A stretch of 33,735 nt of DNA from a virus. Each line of letters opens with the position of its first letter. The stretch's first letter is position 1. This document shows positions 6,383-13,998 of this stretch, piece after piece. The position numbers were made by a program, and so were the translations under genes. The stretch covers positions 1 through 33,735 of the IMG/VR virus record IMGVR_UViG_3300047497_000036, one strand, 5' to 3'. The notes under the pieces were generated by a model. It was given only the letters and a program-made list of their open reading frames with translations, did not search any database and was not told where the DNA came from.

Positions 6383-7877
6383 CTCCCCGGCGGCCCAATG
6401 GGTCGCCCGATTCGAGGATCTCGGCCCCGAAGTCGCCCCGCGCGTGCTCCTCGCCGCGTGGGACGCCCTCCCGATGCTCGAACGGGTCGCCCTGGCGGCC
6501 GACTGGTCGTTTTGGGCTCGATCGAAGCAGCTCGCGCCCCTCGGAGCATGGAAAACGTGGGGATTCCTCACGGGGAGAGGTTTCGGCAAGACGATCGCCG
6601 TTTCGAAGTTCGTCAACGACGAAGTCGAGGCCGGAAACGCCCGCCTGATATGCCTGGCGGCGCAAGACGAGGCATCGGCGCTCGACATTCAGGTTCTGGG
6701 GCCCTCGGGGCTCGTCGCGACGGCACCCCCGTGGAATCGCCCGACATGGGAGGCATCGGCGCTGCAACTCGTGTGGCCAAACGGGGCGCGGGCGTACGTC
6801 AGGACGCCCGAGGTGCCCGGGAAGATCCGCGGCCTCGAGTATCACCTCGCGTGGATCAGCGAATTGCAGTCGTGGCCCGCAGCCACGAGGCAAGAGGCGC
6901 TTGACAACGTGTTCCTTTCGACGCGGCTCGGGGCCGCGCGAGTCGTGTGGGACGCCACGCCGAAGCGCAGGCATCCCCTTTTGAAACAGCTCCTCGCCTC
7001 CCACGAGGCGAATCCCTCCTTTCACCGGGTCGTGCGCGGGACCACGCACGAGAACGCGGCGAACCTCGGTGAAGGGTACATCGGGGAGATAGAACGCAAG
7101 TTCGGAGGGACGCAGCGGGGCCGCGAAGAGCTGCTCGGCGAGATGCTCGCCGACTCCGAGCTCGCTCTCGTTCGCCAGGAATGGATCGACCGCACGCGCG
7201 CGGCGCGCCCCGAGCGCTTCGCCCGCAAAATCGTCTCAATCGACCCGGCGGTGACGAACCGCAAGGGCTCCGACACGACGGGGCTCGTTCAGGTCGGCTC
7301 GTCGGATGACGGACGCGCGTACGTGCTCCGTGACTCCTCGGGCAAGGTCGATGTCGAGCGCTGGGGGTCGCTGGCGCTCGACTGGTACGCCGACGACGAT
7401 TGCGATCTGATCCTCGCCGAGACGAACAAAGGCGGATCGCTCGTCGCGACGACGCTGCGCCTGCTCGCGCAGGGGCGCGGGCTCGAGGTGATCGTCGTTG
7501 GGAAGGACGAGCGCCCCCACAAGGTCCGGGGAAAGGTCTTCGTCAAGGAAGTGTTCGCCCGCGGCGCGAAGGAAGAGCGCGCCGAGCCCGTCGCGACGGC
7601 ATACGAGAAGCGGCGGATCTCGCACGTGCTCGGAGTCGACCTCGCGAGCCTCGAAGACACCCTGACCACGTGGGAGCCCGCCCCCGGCGCCGATTCCCCG
7701 GGCGACCTCGACGCCCTAGTTCACGCCGTCGTCGAGCTGCTCGACCTCTCGCAGAACACGGCCGACCCGGCGAAAGACTTCGTCGGGATCAAGCAGGTAG
7801 CGAAGCAGATCGCGGCGCCACCGAAACCTACCTCGCTCGCCCAAGTATTCCGAACGGGAAGGGGCGACCGACTCTGA
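6342..7877 (+). CDS. Terminase large subunit (packaging ATPase and nuclease)
   Basis: About 511 aa. The ATPase domain has a classic P-loop GRGFGKT (78-84) preceded by WKTWGFLT. The Walker B position reads HLAWISELQSW, keeping the catalytic Glu174 but with Ser where Asp is usual. The RNase H-like nuclease has Asp301 (VSIDPAVT), Glu360 (ILAETNKGG) and Asp455/Asp457 (PGDLDAL), the standard spacing. It cuts and pumps DNA into the prohead. No ATG lies upstream of the ATPase; TTG at 6342 or 6348 is the likely start, overlapping the small subunit by about 40 bases, and is uncertain. Confidence 0.9.
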   Translation: MLLSSSSPRTPRSDSPAAQWVARFEDLGPEVAPRVLLAAWDALPMLERVALAADWSFWARSKQLAPLGAWKTWGFLTGRGFGKTIAVSKFVNDEVEAGNARLICLAAQDEASALDIQVLGPSGLVATAPPWNRPTWEASALQLVWPNGARAYVRTPEVPGKIRGLEYHLAWISELQSWPAATRQEALDNVFLSTRLGAARVVWDATPKRRHPLLKQLLASHEANPSFHRVVRGTTHENAANLGEGYIGEIERKFGGTQRGREELLGEMLADSELALVRQEWIDRTRAARPERFARKIVSIDPAVTNRKGSDTTGLVQVGSSDDGRAYVLRDSSGKVDVERWGSLALDWYADDDCDLILAETNKGGSLVATTLRLLAQGRGLEVIVVGKDERPHKVRGKVFVKEVFARGAKEERAEPVATAYEKRRISHVLGVDLASLEDTLTTWEPAPGADSPGDLDALVHAVVELLDLSQNTADPAKDFVGIKQVAKQIAAPPKPTSLAQVFRTGRGDRL

Positions 7878-7895
7878 TCAAGAAAGCGCGCAAAC

Positions 7896-9266
7896 ATGGG
7901 AGCCAGATCGAAGCGCGCGAAGATCGTCAAGACCGCAGACCAGTTCGATCTTGATCGCCTCATTCGCCGCATTCGGATGCCGCGCGACGGGCGGAACTCG
8001 ATCGACTCATGGTCTCTTGAGAACATCTATAACGCGCGCAACTCTCAGATGCTCGGGCAGTTCGTCGAGCCCGCGCGCATGGCCGAGCAGATGCGCACCG
8101 ACGACGCGCTCAGCGTCGCATGGGAGCAGAGGCTCGCGCCGCAACGGTGCATCCCGGTCGCCATCTCGGCCGCGAAGGGCGCTCGAGGCGAGGCGATTGC
8201 CGACGAGGCAGACGCGCTCTTCGGCGCGAACGGAGTAGGGATCAACGCCGAGACCCTGGCGGATATCCATTCCGACCTTGTGAACTTCGGAGTCGCCTTC
8301 GCGATCAACGACGCGACCCCGCGCGAGGACGGTTCGCGGATCGACTTCGAGATGCGCTACTGGCCTATCGAATATGTTCGATGGGATCCCGTGTTCCGGG
8401 TGTTCAAGGCGCGCGCCGATCCGACGACGGTGCAGCCGGGCGACATCCCCGACGACCCCGACAATCAGTACGGGTTCATCGGCGGGTTCTGGATTCCGAT
8501 CATCCACGGCGACGGGCGTTGGGTGATCTTCAAAAAGCACGACCTCGAACCCTTCCGCAAAGAGGCCGCGATCCTTCCGAGCGCTCTCGTTTGGGCGCGC
8601 CACGCGTTCGCCGCGAACGACTGGCGCAAGGGCTCGAAGAGCCACGGCTCGGCGAAGGTTGTCGGCGAACTACCCGCGGGCGTGCCCTTGCAGCAGGGCG
8701 ACGGCAATCTGACGCCCGAGGCTCTCGCGTTCGTCGATCTGCTTCTCTCGATCGCCCACGACGACGCCCCCGCCGGCATTCGCCCCGCGGGGTCGAGGAC
8801 CGAGTTCGTTACGAACAACTCCACCGCATGGCAAGTGTGGAAGGAGCTGATGGAGAACGCCGAGAAGGCCGCGGCGCGCATCTACCTCGGCACGGACGGT
8901 ACCCTCGGGCAGTCGGCCGGGGCGCCCGGGGTCAGCGTCGAGGATCTCTTCGGCGTCACGCACACGAAGGTGTCGGGCGACCTCGAAGCCCTCGAGCGCG
9001 GGATCGATACTGGGGTGATCCAGCCCTGGTGCGCGGTGAACTTCGGCGACACGCGACTCGCGCCGCGAAGGAAGTACGTGCTCCCGAACGACGAGGCCGA
9101 AAACGTCTCTGACGACTACGCAAAGCGGAATGCCGCGTATCTCGACGCGCTGAAGACCGCGAAGGACGCAGGTGCGGCCTTGACTCCTGACTACGTCGCC
9201 GAGCTCGCGAAGCACTACCGCGTGCAGGTCGTCACGATGGCGCCGACCCCCGCCCCAGCATCATGA
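7896..9266 (+). CDS. Portal protein, Mu gp29-like (DUF935 type)
   Basis: A 456-aa protein between the large terminase and the Mu-type protease, the normal portal place. Middle motifs (DIHSDLVNFGVAFAIND, MRYWPIEYVRWDP) and the C-terminal block IYLGTDGTLG, then VSVEDLFGVTHTKVSGDLEALE and QPWCAVNFGD, match the Mu gp29/DUF935 portal pattern (ring-forming dodecamer at the packaging vertex). It starts at ATG 19 bases after the terminase stop. The last codons overlap the protease gene start (ATGA). Confidence 0.85.
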   Translation: MGARSKRAKIVKTADQFDLDRLIRRIRMPRDGRNSIDSWSLENIYNARNSQMLGQFVEPARMAEQMRTDDALSVAWEQRLAPQRCIPVAISAAKGARGEAIADEADALFGANGVGINAETLADIHSDLVNFGVAFAINDATPREDGSRIDFEMRYWPIEYVRWDPVFRVFKARADPTTVQPGDIPDDPDNQYGFIGGFWIPIIHGDGRWVIFKKHDLEPFRKEAAILPSALVWARHAFAANDWRKGSKSHGSAKVVGELPAGVPLQQGDGNLTPEALAFVDLLLSIAHDDAPAGIRPAGSRTEFVTNNSTAWQVWKELMENAEKAAARIYLGTDGTLGQSAGAPGVSVEDLFGVTHTKVSGDLEALERGIDTGVIQPWCAVNFGDTRLAPRRKYVLPNDEAENVSDDYAKRNAAYLDALKTAKDAGAALTPDYVAELAKHYRVQVVTMAPTPAPAS

Positions 9267-10504
9267 TCAAGACCCGAACGATCAAGCTCGCGCTCGACGA
9301 CGGCGCCCCGCTCCCGACCGAGTTCCTGCTTTTCGTCAAGGGCTGGAACGAGACTGAGAATGGGCGCTTTCTCTTCGACGACGTCGCCGCAAAGTCTGTC
9401 ATGCAGGCGTGGGAGACGTGGGGCGTCGACCTCATGATCGACCTGGAGCACCAGATGCTCTATGTCGCGCCGGGCTCGCCCGACCCGACGGCGCGCGACG
9501 CGCGCGGATGGTGCGGCCTTGAGCTGCGCGCGGATGGCTCGCTCTGGGCGGTGAACGTTCGGTGGTCGCCCGACGGTGCGCAGCGCCTCGCCGAGCGCCG
9601 TCAGCGCTACGTGTCGCCAGCATTCGAGACCGACCCGAAGACGAAGCGCGTTCTGCGCATGATCAACGTTGCGATCACGGCAATGCCCGCGACGCATAAC
9701 ACGCCCGCCCTTGTGGCGGCTTCCGTGAAAGGACACAAGGGAATGGATCCGGAGATGATCAAGGCCGCGCTCGAGGCGGTCGAGAAGGGCGACACCGCCG
9801 CGGCAATGGAGATCCTGAAGGGCCTGATCGTGGCCGCAGCCGCGGGCGGAGAGCCCGACGGCGACGAGCCTGGGGCCGAGGGCGACGGCGCTGAAGGTGT
9901 GCCCGCGATGGAGTCGGATCAGGTCGTCGACCCGAAGGTCGTCGCGAATGCCGACGACGAGGGCGCCCCCGCGAAGAAGGACGACGACTCCGACGAGCCC
10001 GAAAAGAAGGCCATGCACGCGATGCTGGCGAAGATGACGGGCAAGAGCTCGCCCACCGAGATCCTCGCGGCGGTCGCCTCGTATCAGGCCGCGTTCGTGA
10101 CGCTCGAGGCGCAGCAAGTCGCCCTTGCGAAGCAGCAAGCGGCCCTAGACGCTGGCGAGCGCCGGCGCCTCGTCGCTGAGCTCGTGACCCTCGGCGCGGA
10201 GTTCCCCGCGACCGTGTGGGCCGACCAGAAGGCGAAGAAGCTGAAGGCGCATTGGGCATCGATGCCCATGGACGCCCTGCGCTCGCACGTGGCGACGCAG
10301 CGTGAGGCTCGCGGCGGCAAGCGTGCCCCGTCGCCGAAGCCTGCGCAGATCGCGGCCCCGGGCGCCGAAGTCGGCCCCGCCGTCGACGTGTCGACGCTCT
10401 CGGCTCAGGAGCTCCAGTTCTGCAAGGACGCCGGAGCAGATCCCAAGGACTACGCGCTTCTGAAGGCGAAGCGTGACGGCGCGAACGCGCGAAAGGACCA
10501 CTGA
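9263..10504 (+). CDS. Mu gpI-like prohead protease with C-terminal scaffold
   Basis: A 413-aa protein. The N-terminal 150 residues carry the Mu-type protease signature: MIDLEHQ, GWCGLELRADGSLWAVNVRWSPDGAQ, RYVSPAFETDPKTKRVLRMINVAITAMPATHNTPAL. The His of LEHQ and the Ser of VSPAF are the likely catalytic pair by analogy with gpI. The rest (about 160-413) is an acidic, Ala-rich, coiled-coil scaffold region with Gln-rich helices (QQVALAKQQAAL). It would assemble and mature the head, then cut itself out. A nested scaffold-only start is plausible (separate entry). Confidence 0.85.
   Translation: MIKTRTIKLALDDGAPLPTEFLLFVKGWNETENGRFLFDDVAAKSVMQAWETWGVDLMIDLEHQMLYVAPGSPDPTARDARGWCGLELRADGSLWAVNVRWSPDGAQRLAERRQRYVSPAFETDPKTKRVLRMINVAITAMPATHNTPALVAASVKGHKGMDPEMIKAALEAVEKGDTAAAMEILKGLIVAAAAGGEPDGDEPGAEGDGAEGVPAMESDQVVDPKVVANADDEGAPAKKDDDSDEPEKKAMHAMLAKMTGKSSPTEILAAVASYQAAFVTLEAQQVALAKQQAALDAGERRRLVAELVTLGAEFPATVWADQKAKKLKAHWASMPMDALRSHVATQREARGGKRAPSPKPAQIAAPGAEVGPAVDVSTLSAQELQFCKDAGADPKDYALLKAKRDGANARKDH
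9743..10504 (+). CDS. Putative nested scaffold protein (Mu gpZ-like internal start)
   Basis: An in-frame ATG at codon 161 of the protease gene falls exactly at the junction between protease and scaffold parts (MDPEMIKAALEAVEKGD). AAAGGA lies ten bases upstream and AAGGGA abuts the ATG. In Mu, gene Z is known to be translated from inside gene I in the same way. The product here would be 253 aa. This is an inference from the start context and the family precedent. Confidence 0.5.
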   Translation: MDPEMIKAALEAVEKGDTAAAMEILKGLIVAAAAGGEPDGDEPGAEGDGAEGVPAMESDQVVDPKVVANADDEGAPAKKDDDSDEPEKKAMHAMLAKMTGKSSPTEILAAVASYQAAFVTLEAQQVALAKQQAALDAGERRRLVAELVTLGAEFPATVWADQKAKKLKAHWASMPMDALRSHVATQREARGGKRAPSPKPAQIAAPGAEVGPAVDVSTLSAQELQFCKDAGADPKDYALLKAKRDGANARKDH

Positions 10505-10506
10505 TC

Positions 10507-11235
10507 ATGTCGAATCTAACTAGCGGCGCGCCGATTCAGCCCGTCGGCCGCGGCGGCCAGAAGAACGTCTACCCGGTGAAGGCGACGGCGCAGCTCTACG
10601 AGAGCGCCATGGTCGCCGAGATCGGCGGGGCCCTCTGCACCGGCACGACCGCCGGCGCCGGCGACTGCGTCGGCGTCGTCACACACGACGCGCTCGGCGG
10701 GGCTAGCGACGGCGCGGTGCGCGCCGAGGTGCTTACCGACGTGATCGTGAAGATGACGGCGGGGAGCAACGCGCCGACCGACGCGACGGCGAAGTTCTCG
10801 CCGCTCTACATGGAGACGGATAACACCGTCGGTACGGGCGCCGTGGGGCAGCGTCTCGCGGGGCTCTTCATGGGCCTCGAAGACGACGGCCTCGTGCGCG
10901 TCTACATCGGTCCGGCGAAGCCCGGCGCGTCTATCGTGAACGGCACCGCGCTCGCCGACACCGCGTCGCAGAACGCCGAGATCATCGGGGCGAAGACCCG
11001 ATACACGTTCCCGACGATGTCGCAGAACAGCGCCGTCACGCTCGTGACCACGAACGCCGTCGCCGGCGACGAGATCACGATCTCGCGCACCGACGCGAGC
11101 GCACACACCCTCACGATCACGAACGGCGGATCGGGTGCCGGAAACCTCGCCGTGCTCGTCGCCTCGAAGGTCGGGTTCTGTAAGGCATACTTCGACGGCA
11201 CGAATTGGAACCTCGATTCCTGCTCGGGCACCTGA
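10507..11235 (+). CDS. Capsid decoration / structural cement protein (DUF2190-like)
   Basis: A 242-aa protein. Its first 145 residues resemble the small capsid-cement family (IQPVGRGGQKNVYPVKATAQLYESAMVAEIGG, then GVVTHDALGG and a VRVYIGP end). The last 90 residues form a second beta-rich domain (YTFPTMSQNSAVTLVTTNAVAGDEITISRTDASAHTL cut here) like decorations used on virion surfaces. It sits between scaffold and major capsid, where Mu-like phages place such proteins. Start ATG comes two bases after the preceding stop. Confidence 0.65.
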   Translation: MSNLTSGAPIQPVGRGGQKNVYPVKATAQLYESAMVAEIGGALCTGTTAGAGDCVGVVTHDALGGASDGAVRAEVLTDVIVKMTAGSNAPTDATAKFSPLYMETDNTVGTGAVGQRLAGLFMGLEDDGLVRVYIGPAKPGASIVNGTALADTASQNAEIIGAKTRYTFPTMSQNSAVTLVTTNAVAGDEITISRTDASAHTLTITNGGSGAGNLAVLVASKVGFCKAYFDGTNWNLDSCSGT

Positions 11236-11267
11236 GCGGATCTGACCGGACATAAAAGGAAAAGGCA

Positions 11268-12389
11268 ATGCCCCTCAATCCGTTTTTCAGGCAGGACACT
11301 CTACCCCCGACCTCTGCAGCGGCGCTGCGCGAGTTCCAGGATCGCTACCTCGCGGTTCTCGCAGCGTCGAAGCCCGGCGGGTGGGCTGACGACTTCGGCG
11401 ACCTCGTGCCGACCGATCGATCTGAGGTGACGTTCCCCGTCTCCCAGATGCACACGCTGTACACGCGCACGGAGTCGGAGTCTAAGTTCCGCACGCTGCG
11501 CGAGGCGAGCTTCGACGTGAAGTCGGAGGAGTTCGACGCCGGCTATGATGCCAAGGCGCTCGACATCCTGCAGAAGGTCTTCGCGTACCGGCAGTGGTCG
11601 CAGGCGCCTGCCCGGCTCGTCGAGGCTGAGGCGCAGCACCGTCATAATATGATGGCGCTCGTTCTTGACGGCTCGGGCAACCGCGGCGGTGCGGTCGGGT
11701 CGGCGAACGACCCCGGGGGCGTAGGCCGCCTCTGCGTCGACGGCAAAGACTTCTTTGCCGCGAATCACCCGATCAACATTGTCGATCCGACGGTGAAGCG
11801 GGTGAAGGATGGCTCGGCTACGTGGTCGAACTACCAGAGCACCGCGAAGAACGTGCTCGGGTCGACGGCCACGGGCAACACGGGCACCTTCTCGATCGAC
11901 AACCTTCAGGCCGAGGTCACGACCTCGCAGAACGAGGTTTGCGACGAGAACGGCCAGCTTCTCGGGTTCGACCCCGATACGATCGTCGTGCCGAACGACT
12001 ACTTCGAGCCGCTGCGGATTGGCCTCGCCAACGCCCGTATGCTGCAGTTCGTCGCCGACGTTGGCGGCGCCTCGAACGCGATCGGCGCGGCTGCGCTGGA
12101 GAACCCCTACAAGGGCCGATTCAACATCGTTCCGGCGAAGGAGTTCACTCAGTCCTCGGGGAGCACGGCTGACTGGTATCTCATCGACTCGAAGCTCCTT
12201 CGGGCCGGGATCATGCCGTGGGTCATCATGAGGCAGACGGTCGACACCGCCCTCGCGCTTCGCACGTGGGACGAGTCTTCGGACTACTTCAAGGACACCG
12301 GGCGCCTGAAGGTCAGCTCGCACATCTGGTACGGGTTCGCGCTCGCCCTCCCGCACGCGATCCGTCGGATCAAGGGACCGACCCGGTAA
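11268..12389 (+). CDS. Major capsid protein, Mu gpT-like
   Basis: A 373-aa protein with a strong Shine-Dalgarno (AAAAGGAAAAGG). The sequence shows the gpT pattern: an N-terminal DRYLAVLAASKPGGWADDFGDLVPTDRSEVTFP region split here by the length rule, a KSEEFDAGYDAKALDILQKVFAY helix, DGKDFFAANHP, GFDPDTIVVPNDYFEPLR, and the C-terminal LLRAGIMPWVIMRQ with SSHIWYGFALALPHAI. It has the HK97 fold by family and builds the icosahedral shell. It follows the decoration gene and precedes connectors, as in Mu. It is the best candidate for the most abundant protein. Confidence 0.85.
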   Translation: MPLNPFFRQDTLPPTSAAALREFQDRYLAVLAASKPGGWADDFGDLVPTDRSEVTFPVSQMHTLYTRTESESKFRTLREASFDVKSEEFDAGYDAKALDILQKVFAYRQWSQAPARLVEAEAQHRHNMMALVLDGSGNRGGAVGSANDPGGVGRLCVDGKDFFAANHPINIVDPTVKRVKDGSATWSNYQSTAKNVLGSTATGNTGTFSIDNLQAEVTTSQNEVCDENGQLLGFDPDTIVVPNDYFEPLRIGLANARMLQFVADVGGASNAIGAAALENPYKGRFNIVPAKEFTQSSGSTADWYLIDSKLLRAGIMPWVIMRQTVDTALALRTWDESSDYFKDTGRLKVSSHIWYGFALALPHAIRRIKGPTR

Positions 12390-12398
12390 GGGGCTCCA

Positions 12399-13064
12399 AT
12401 GACGACGGTCTACGCAACGCAGGCCGACGTCTACAAGTACGGCCTCCCTCGCGGGGCGCTCGGCAACCCCGGGCGCCTCGCGGCCTCTGCCCCGGCGTCG
12501 ACGAGCACCGTCGAGCTGATAGAGCACTCCTTCTCGCTCGGCGACTCGATCACGTTCCGCACGCCCGATGGGGACACGAGCGCGGCTCTCCCGAGCCCGC
12601 TCCTTGCGGGAGTCATCTACTACGCCGTTCCCGTCACCGACTCGACTTTTCGAGTCTCGACGACGCCCGACGGGCTGAGCCTCGTGACGTTCACGACCGA
12701 CGGCGCCTCGGTGATCGTGACGGCGGATCTCCCTTGGGCGGCCTTGCTCGAGTTCTACTCGAGATGGGTGGAGGGGTTCCTGCCCGCGCATGCGGTGCCC
12801 CTCGCCGCGCCGTACCCGATCACGATCGTCGGGATCGTCGCGCAGCTCGTCGCCAAGCGAGCGCAGATCCTCTCCGGCCTCGTGTCGGAGAGCATGAACG
12901 ACACCGAGGCGGCTGCGGCGAAGCAGCTCGAGAGGTTCGCGCAAGGCATCCCCGTGCGCGATGTCGCCGCGACGCAAGTCGAGACGAACCTCGCGGTGAA
13001 GCGGGCGTGTCGTGACGATCGGATCGGCCGGTGGTCGCGCTGGCCCGGCGGGCCCCTCGAGTGA
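12399..13064 (+). CDS. Head-tail connector, Mu gp36-like (DUF1320) with inserted domain
   Basis: A 221-aa protein. The start (MTTVYATQADVYKYGLP) and the C-terminal half (HAVPLAAPYPITIVGIVAQLVAKRA, then MNDTEAAAAKQLERFAQGI) fit the Mu gp36/DUF1320 adaptor. Between them, residues about 47-106 form an extra beta-rich module (LGDSITFRTPDG, IYYAVPVTDSTFRVSTTPDG) common as an insertion in phage structural proteins. Usual family length is about 140 aa, so the insertion explains the size. AAGGGG precedes the ATG. The stop overlaps the next start. Confidence 0.65.
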   Translation: MTTVYATQADVYKYGLPRGALGNPGRLAASAPASTSTVELIEHSFSLGDSITFRTPDGDTSAALPSPLLAGVIYYAVPVTDSTFRVSTTPDGLSLVTFTTDGASVIVTADLPWAALLEFYSRWVEGFLPAHAVPLAAPYPITIVGIVAQLVAKRAQILSGLVSESMNDTEAAAAKQLERFAQGIPVRDVAATQVETNLAVKRACRDDRIGRWSRWPGGPLE

Positions 13065-13444
13065 ATTCGCTCTCCAAGTTCGCTGACGACCTGCGACGGC
13101 TCCCTCGAGTCGTCGCTCAGCAGGTCGCGAAGGAGGCCGCGCCCGAGATCACGAGGCTCGCGAAGGCGTCGTTCGACGCGAGCCAGACGCCCTACGGAAT
13201 CCCTTGGGCGCCGGGTGAGAAGGGGCAGAAGGTCACCCTTCGAAAGACCGGCGCGCTCGAGGGGAACCTTCGATACGTCGCGATCGGCACGAAGCTGCGC
13301 GTCGCCCTCGGCGTCGCTTACGCGAAGTTCCAGATCGGCAAGCGCCCGGTGTTTCCGGGGCAAGGCGGGGCGCTGCCCCCGTCGTATGTGCAGGCGCTGC
13401 AGCGGATCGCGGTGCGCGTCGTGCGCAGGGAGCTCGGGCGATGA
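13061..13444 (+). CDS. Tail completion / virion morphogenesis protein
   Basis: A 127-aa protein starting at a GTG that overlaps the previous stop. It has a helical N-terminus (FADDLRRLPRVVAQQVAKEAAPEI), then DASQTPYGIPWAPGEKGQKV, LRKTGALEGNLRYVAIG and the GVAYAKFQIGKRPVFPG block with a helical end. TPYGxPWxP and the LxxTGxL pattern are typical of the Mu gpG-like / virion morphogenesis family that completes the neck or tail. It is coupled to the next gene by ATGA. Confidence 0.65.
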   Translation: MNSLSKFADDLRRLPRVVAQQVAKEAAPEITRLAKASFDASQTPYGIPWAPGEKGQKVTLRKTGALEGNLRYVAIGTKLRVALGVAYAKFQIGKRPVFPGQGGALPPSYVQALQRIAVRVVRRELGR

Positions 13445-13989
13445 TCCACGAAATCGGCGTCGAGCTGCAGGCGGCGATCGCCTCGCGCCGCTGCCCCTTC
13501 GAGGTGATCGACGGGCCCGAGTTCCGGGATACGTCGACCTTCGGGCGCGAACGCATCGTCATCGAATACGACGGCGACGACGGGTACGTCGCGACGCACA
13601 AGGCAGGCGGTCCGAGACCGATCACGATCTACTCGCGCCAGCAGGCGTGCAAGATCACGATCTACGCGAAGTCGCCGAGCAAGGGCGCGACCTACTGGGA
13701 GCACCAGCGGCGCGCAAGCAAGGTGCTCGATTTCGTGCTCGTCGGCCTCTACAAGGTCGCGAAGGAACGAAAAAACCTACTCGAGGTGAAGTCGGGGCAC
13801 TTCATGTTGCCCGACGACTTCAAAGGCACCGAAACGCCCGGCGGGGCGAAGTACGAGCTGAAGTTCACGTTCGATCGCGGCGTCGCCGATCGCTTGTGGG
13901 ACGACACCGCCGACCCGTCGACCACGCTCGACGCCACGACGGTTACAAGCGCCGAGACCGGCGCCACAACGGCAACGATTACCGGATAA
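13441..13989 (+). CDS. Neck / tail terminator candidate (position of Mu gp37)
   Basis: A 182-aa protein with no motif I can name firmly. It starts MIHEIGVELQAAIASRRCPF, has strands FGRERIVIEYDGDDGYVAT and ACKITIYAKSPS, and a helical YWEHQRRASKVLDFVLVGLYKVA segment. The Thr/Ala-rich last 25 residues look flexible. It lies directly before the sheath, the place of the tail terminator in Mu-like phages, and its alternating strand-helix layout is compatible. The function is inferred from position. Confidence 0.5.
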   Translation: MIHEIGVELQAAIASRRCPFEVIDGPEFRDTSTFGRERIVIEYDGDDGYVATHKAGGPRPITIYSRQQACKITIYAKSPSKGATYWEHQRRASKVLDFVLVGLYKVAKERKNLLEVKSGHFMLPDDFKGTETPGGAKYELKFTFDRGVADRLWDDTADPSTTLDATTVTSAETGATTATITG

Positions 13990-13998
13990 GGATTCACG

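Noticed and set aside
8120-9112. A 330-codon alternative plus-strand frame in the portal gene
   Set aside because: Extremely Arg-rich translation and no family pattern; the portal frame is supported by motifs.
11301-12977. A 558-codon open frame on the minus strand across the capsid gene
   Set aside because: It mirrors the GC-rich codon pattern of the capsid and connector genes, is Arg-rich with no domain, and the plus-strand genes have clear motifs and Shine-Dalgarno sequences.
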